Below, one piece after another: positions 61,401 to 64,000 of a stretch of 64,000 nt of DNA. The notes beneath the pieces were generated by a model. That model ran no database searches and was not told the origin of the DNA. It worked only from the letters and a program-made list of their open reading frames with translations. The stretch comes from Urophycis tenuis. Its lineage: Eukaryota > Chordata > Actinopteri > Gadiformes > Phycidae. Location of the stretch: the NCBI GenBank assembly GCA_036785325.1, contig JAXIVH010000001.1:21721455-21785454 (forward strand), in the 5' to 3' direction. Positions within the stretch are counted from its first letter, which is position 1, and every line of letters begins with the position of its first letter. Made by a program: the position numbers and the translations under genes.

Positions 61401-61905
61401 ACAGACTAAACTGCGTCAGGTTGAATGAAGTCTACCCAGCAGCTAAAAACATACCTTCAACGTTTCAATTAACATCAATCTTTCCTTACAGATCACAAAT
61501 TAATTAGCTTAGTTTTTCAACGACCAATGAGTCAATATAGTCTTGCCATACGCCGTTGGAAAGCTTAGATTTCCCCGCTTAAAATGAGCCCATCCGCGAG
61601 CAGTCTGGTTGATCACAGACTAAACTGCGTCAGGTTGAATGAAGTCTACCCAGCAGCTAAAAACATACCTTCAACGTTTCAATTAAGATCAATCTTTCAA
61701 TAAAGAACAGAAATTAATTAGCTTAGTATTTCAACGACCCATGACTCAATATAGTCTTGCCATACGCCGTTGGGAACCTTAGATTTCCCCGCTTAAAATG
61801 AGCCCATCCCCGATCAATTTGGTTGCTCACAGACAAAACTGCGTCAGGTTGACTGAAGTCTACCCAGCAGCTAAAAACATACCTTCAACTTTTCAATTCA
61901 CGCGT
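55463..61905 (-). repeat. 214-bp satellite array S14 (about 30 monomers), longest array
   Basis: The BglII-type variant TTAGATCTCC occurs at 56001, 57499, 58569 and 60709. The intervals are 1498, 1070 and 2140 bp (7, 5 and 10 monomers), showing multi-monomer higher-order blocks. Confidence 0.95.
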
Positions 61906-62083
61906 TTTTTTTGTAATACGTGTAGCTATGATAAAGGACACATGTTTTGGCCTGTTTTATTATTCATAGTTGGCTTAACAGTAATAGAATATTATTATAT
62001 GCTACAAGTGACCAGACGTCCGAGATCAAAACTGGGAGCATAATCCCCGAGAAGGGGGAAAAAAAGGGTCAGCTATGTTTAAG

Positions 62084-62164
62084 TATATATATATATATGT
62101 GTGTGTATATATGCGTGTGTGTGTGTGTATATATGCGCGCGCGCGTGTGTGTGTGTGTGTGTGT
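62084..62164. repeat. compound TA/TG microsatellite, cassette 16 (short)
   Basis: Same as cassette 15. Confidence 0.9.
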
Positions 62165-62177
62165 TTTAATCACTTAC

Positions 62178-62681
62178 TTGGAACGGCATGATCCCACATC
62201 GCTGTGAAGGGATGGCGTTAACCAGGTGGGCGTGCAACCCCTCGAGAGAGTTGCTGCCTCGCCGGCACTTGTACTTGTTCAGCCGGATGCCGTTCTTCAC
62301 AACCACCTTCATAGAGACATACAGCTGTATGCCAGGGGGGTCCTGTAACACACAACCTATTGCAAGGTCCTCATTTATGCTGGTGTCATTTTGAAATGTT
62401 ACCATATACAAGTTTGAATGGTTTTGACACACGATGACTGCAGAGACAGCTGCAGGATGGCCCACGAAGCAGGACGGAGGGGGCCTGTGGCTGTGCGGGG
62501 AGGACCAGCGGTATGGGTGCTGCCGACACAGGGGGCGGGCGGGCCACAGGCTGACGCAGCAGGAGGCCTCGGCTGGAGGCGGGTGGGCGCAGGAGGCTTC
62601 GGCCGGGTGGAGGACGACAACGCAGTGGGCTGAACGGGCCGGTTGGTGGGAGTCACAGGCTCTGGCTCATCAACAAATAAT
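62178..62681 (-). pseudogene. gene cassette copy 16 (A+B only)
   Basis: Last cassette in the window, at exactly 7372 bp from copy 15, with matching flanks (GTTTTTTTTGTAATACG in the spacer). Confidence 0.7.
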
Positions 62682-62834
62682 CTGGAAATATAAAATACAC
62701 ACGTGATCAGTATTGATATTGATATCTTTTATAAGAACACTGTTCATACTGTTTACACTTTTTATACAACTGTTTATACAATGTCCATACTGTTTATTTA
62801 TTAATGTTTATCACTGACAATAAAGTTGACTTGG

Positions 62835-64000
62835 TAGGACTTGTGTGCTATTTTCTTTCCACAGCCAACAGAACACACATGAATCAGCTTATTATTTCGA
62901 CGACCCGTGGGCAAATATAGTCATGCCATACGTCGTTGGAAAGCTTAGATTTCCCCGCTTAAAATGAGCCCATCCGCCAGCAGTCTGGTTGATCACAGAC
63001 TAAACTGCGTCAGGTTGACTGAAGTCTACCCAGCAGCTAAAAAAAAACCATCAACGTTTCAATTAACATTAATCTTTCCTTACAGAACACAAATTAATTA
63101 GCTTAGTATTTCAACGGCCCTTTGGTGAATATAGTCTTGCCATACGCCATTGAAAAGCTTAGATTTCCCCGCTCAAAATGAGCCCATCCGCAAGCAATGT
63201 GGTTGCTCACAGACAAAACTGCGTCAGGTTGACTGAAGTCTACCCAGCAGCTAAAAACATACCTTCAACGTTTCAATTAACATCAACCTTTCCTTACAGA
63301 ACACAAATTAATTAGCTTAGTATTTCAACGGCCCTTTAGTGAATATAGTCTTGCCATACGCCGTTAAAAAGCTTAGATCTCCCCGCTTAAAATGAGCCCA
63401 TCCGCCAGCAGTCTGGTTGATCACAGACTAAACTGCGTCAGGTTGAATGAAGTCTACCCAGCAGCTAAAAACATACCTTCAACGTTTCAATTAACATCAA
63501 TCTTTCCTTACAGAACACAAATTAATTAGCTTAGTATTTCAACGACCCTTTAGTGAATATAGTCTTCCCATACGCCGTTGGAAAGCTTAGATTTCCCCGC
63601 TTATAATGAGCCCATCCCCGAGCAATTTGGTTGCTCACAGACAAAACTGTGTCAGGTTGAGTGAAGTCTACCCAGCAGCTAAAAACATACCTTCAACGTT
63701 TCAATTAACATCAATCTTTCCTTACAGATCACAAATTAATTAGCTTAGTTTTTCAACGACCAATGAGTCAATATAGTCTTGCCATACGCCGTTGGAAAGC
63801 TTAGATTTTCCCGCTTAAAATGAGCCCATCCGTGAGCAGTCTGGTTGATCACAGACTAAACTGCGTCAGGTTGAATGAAGTCTACCCAGCAGCTAAAAAC
63901 ATACCTTCAACGTTTCAATTAACATCAATCTTTCCTTACAGAACACAAATTAATTAGCTTAGAATTTCAACGGCCCTTTGGTGAATATAGTCTTGCCATA
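62835..64000 (-). repeat. 214-bp satellite array S15, running off the window
   Basis: About five monomers, repeating the start of S14 at 7372 bp (for example AACGACCCTTTAGTG at 63541 and 56169). The array is not finished at 64000. Confidence 0.95.

Noticed and set aside
2891..64000. CENP-B box as evidence for a centromeric satellite
   Set aside because: No match to the TTCG-four bases-A-two bases-CGGG core was found in the monomer; a centromeric role is not supported by motif.

Overview
The window looks like teleost fish nuclear DNA. The evidence is short GT-AG introns, CA/TA microsatellites, a PIF/Harbinger transposon with a HARBI1-like nuclease and a convergent Myb/SANT-like gene, a Ty3/Gypsy RNase H fragment, and a gene fragment of a type I associate with fish genomes (RRGSNSLEGLH motif). 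Nothing bacterial was seen. The species cannot be named from the sequence.

Layout. (1) 1-1150 holds the last exons of an unrecognised spliced gene, ending at an AATAAA. (2) 1151-2114 holds a retroelement tail, a TA microsatellite, a promoter-like stretch with two ZNF143-type motifs and a GC box, and a single diverged ('founder') satellite monomer. (3) 2115-26291 holds eight plus-strand copies of a 504-bp two-part gene cassette (parts A and B). They are separated either by arrays of a 214-bp satellite or, for copies 2 and 3, by a 5.25-kb unit. That unit carries the gene's last exon (C), a Gypsy fragment split by a nested Harbinger element, an LTR-like region, a triple-CCAAT promoter-like region and the founder monomer. 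(4) At about 26291 the orientation flips. From there to 64000 there are eight minus-strand cassettes and about 140 satellite monomers, and the array continues past the window edge.

Reading of the whole. Copy 3 (9175-10396) is the only cassette with the native-looking layout: founder monomer upstream, A and B, a 190-bp intron, and an open exon C. The other copies look like fragments amplified with the satellite. Cassette spacing changes in steps of 214 bp, every array enters and leaves the satellite at the same monomer phase, and all eight minus-strand cassettes share variants with one plus-strand copy (copy 7). The region is therefore a composite gene-plus-satellite higher-order repeat that grew by tandem duplication and at least one inversion. 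Whether it is transcribed, encodes protein, or has a chromosomal role such as heterochromatin or a sex-linked ampliconic block cannot be told from sequence alone.
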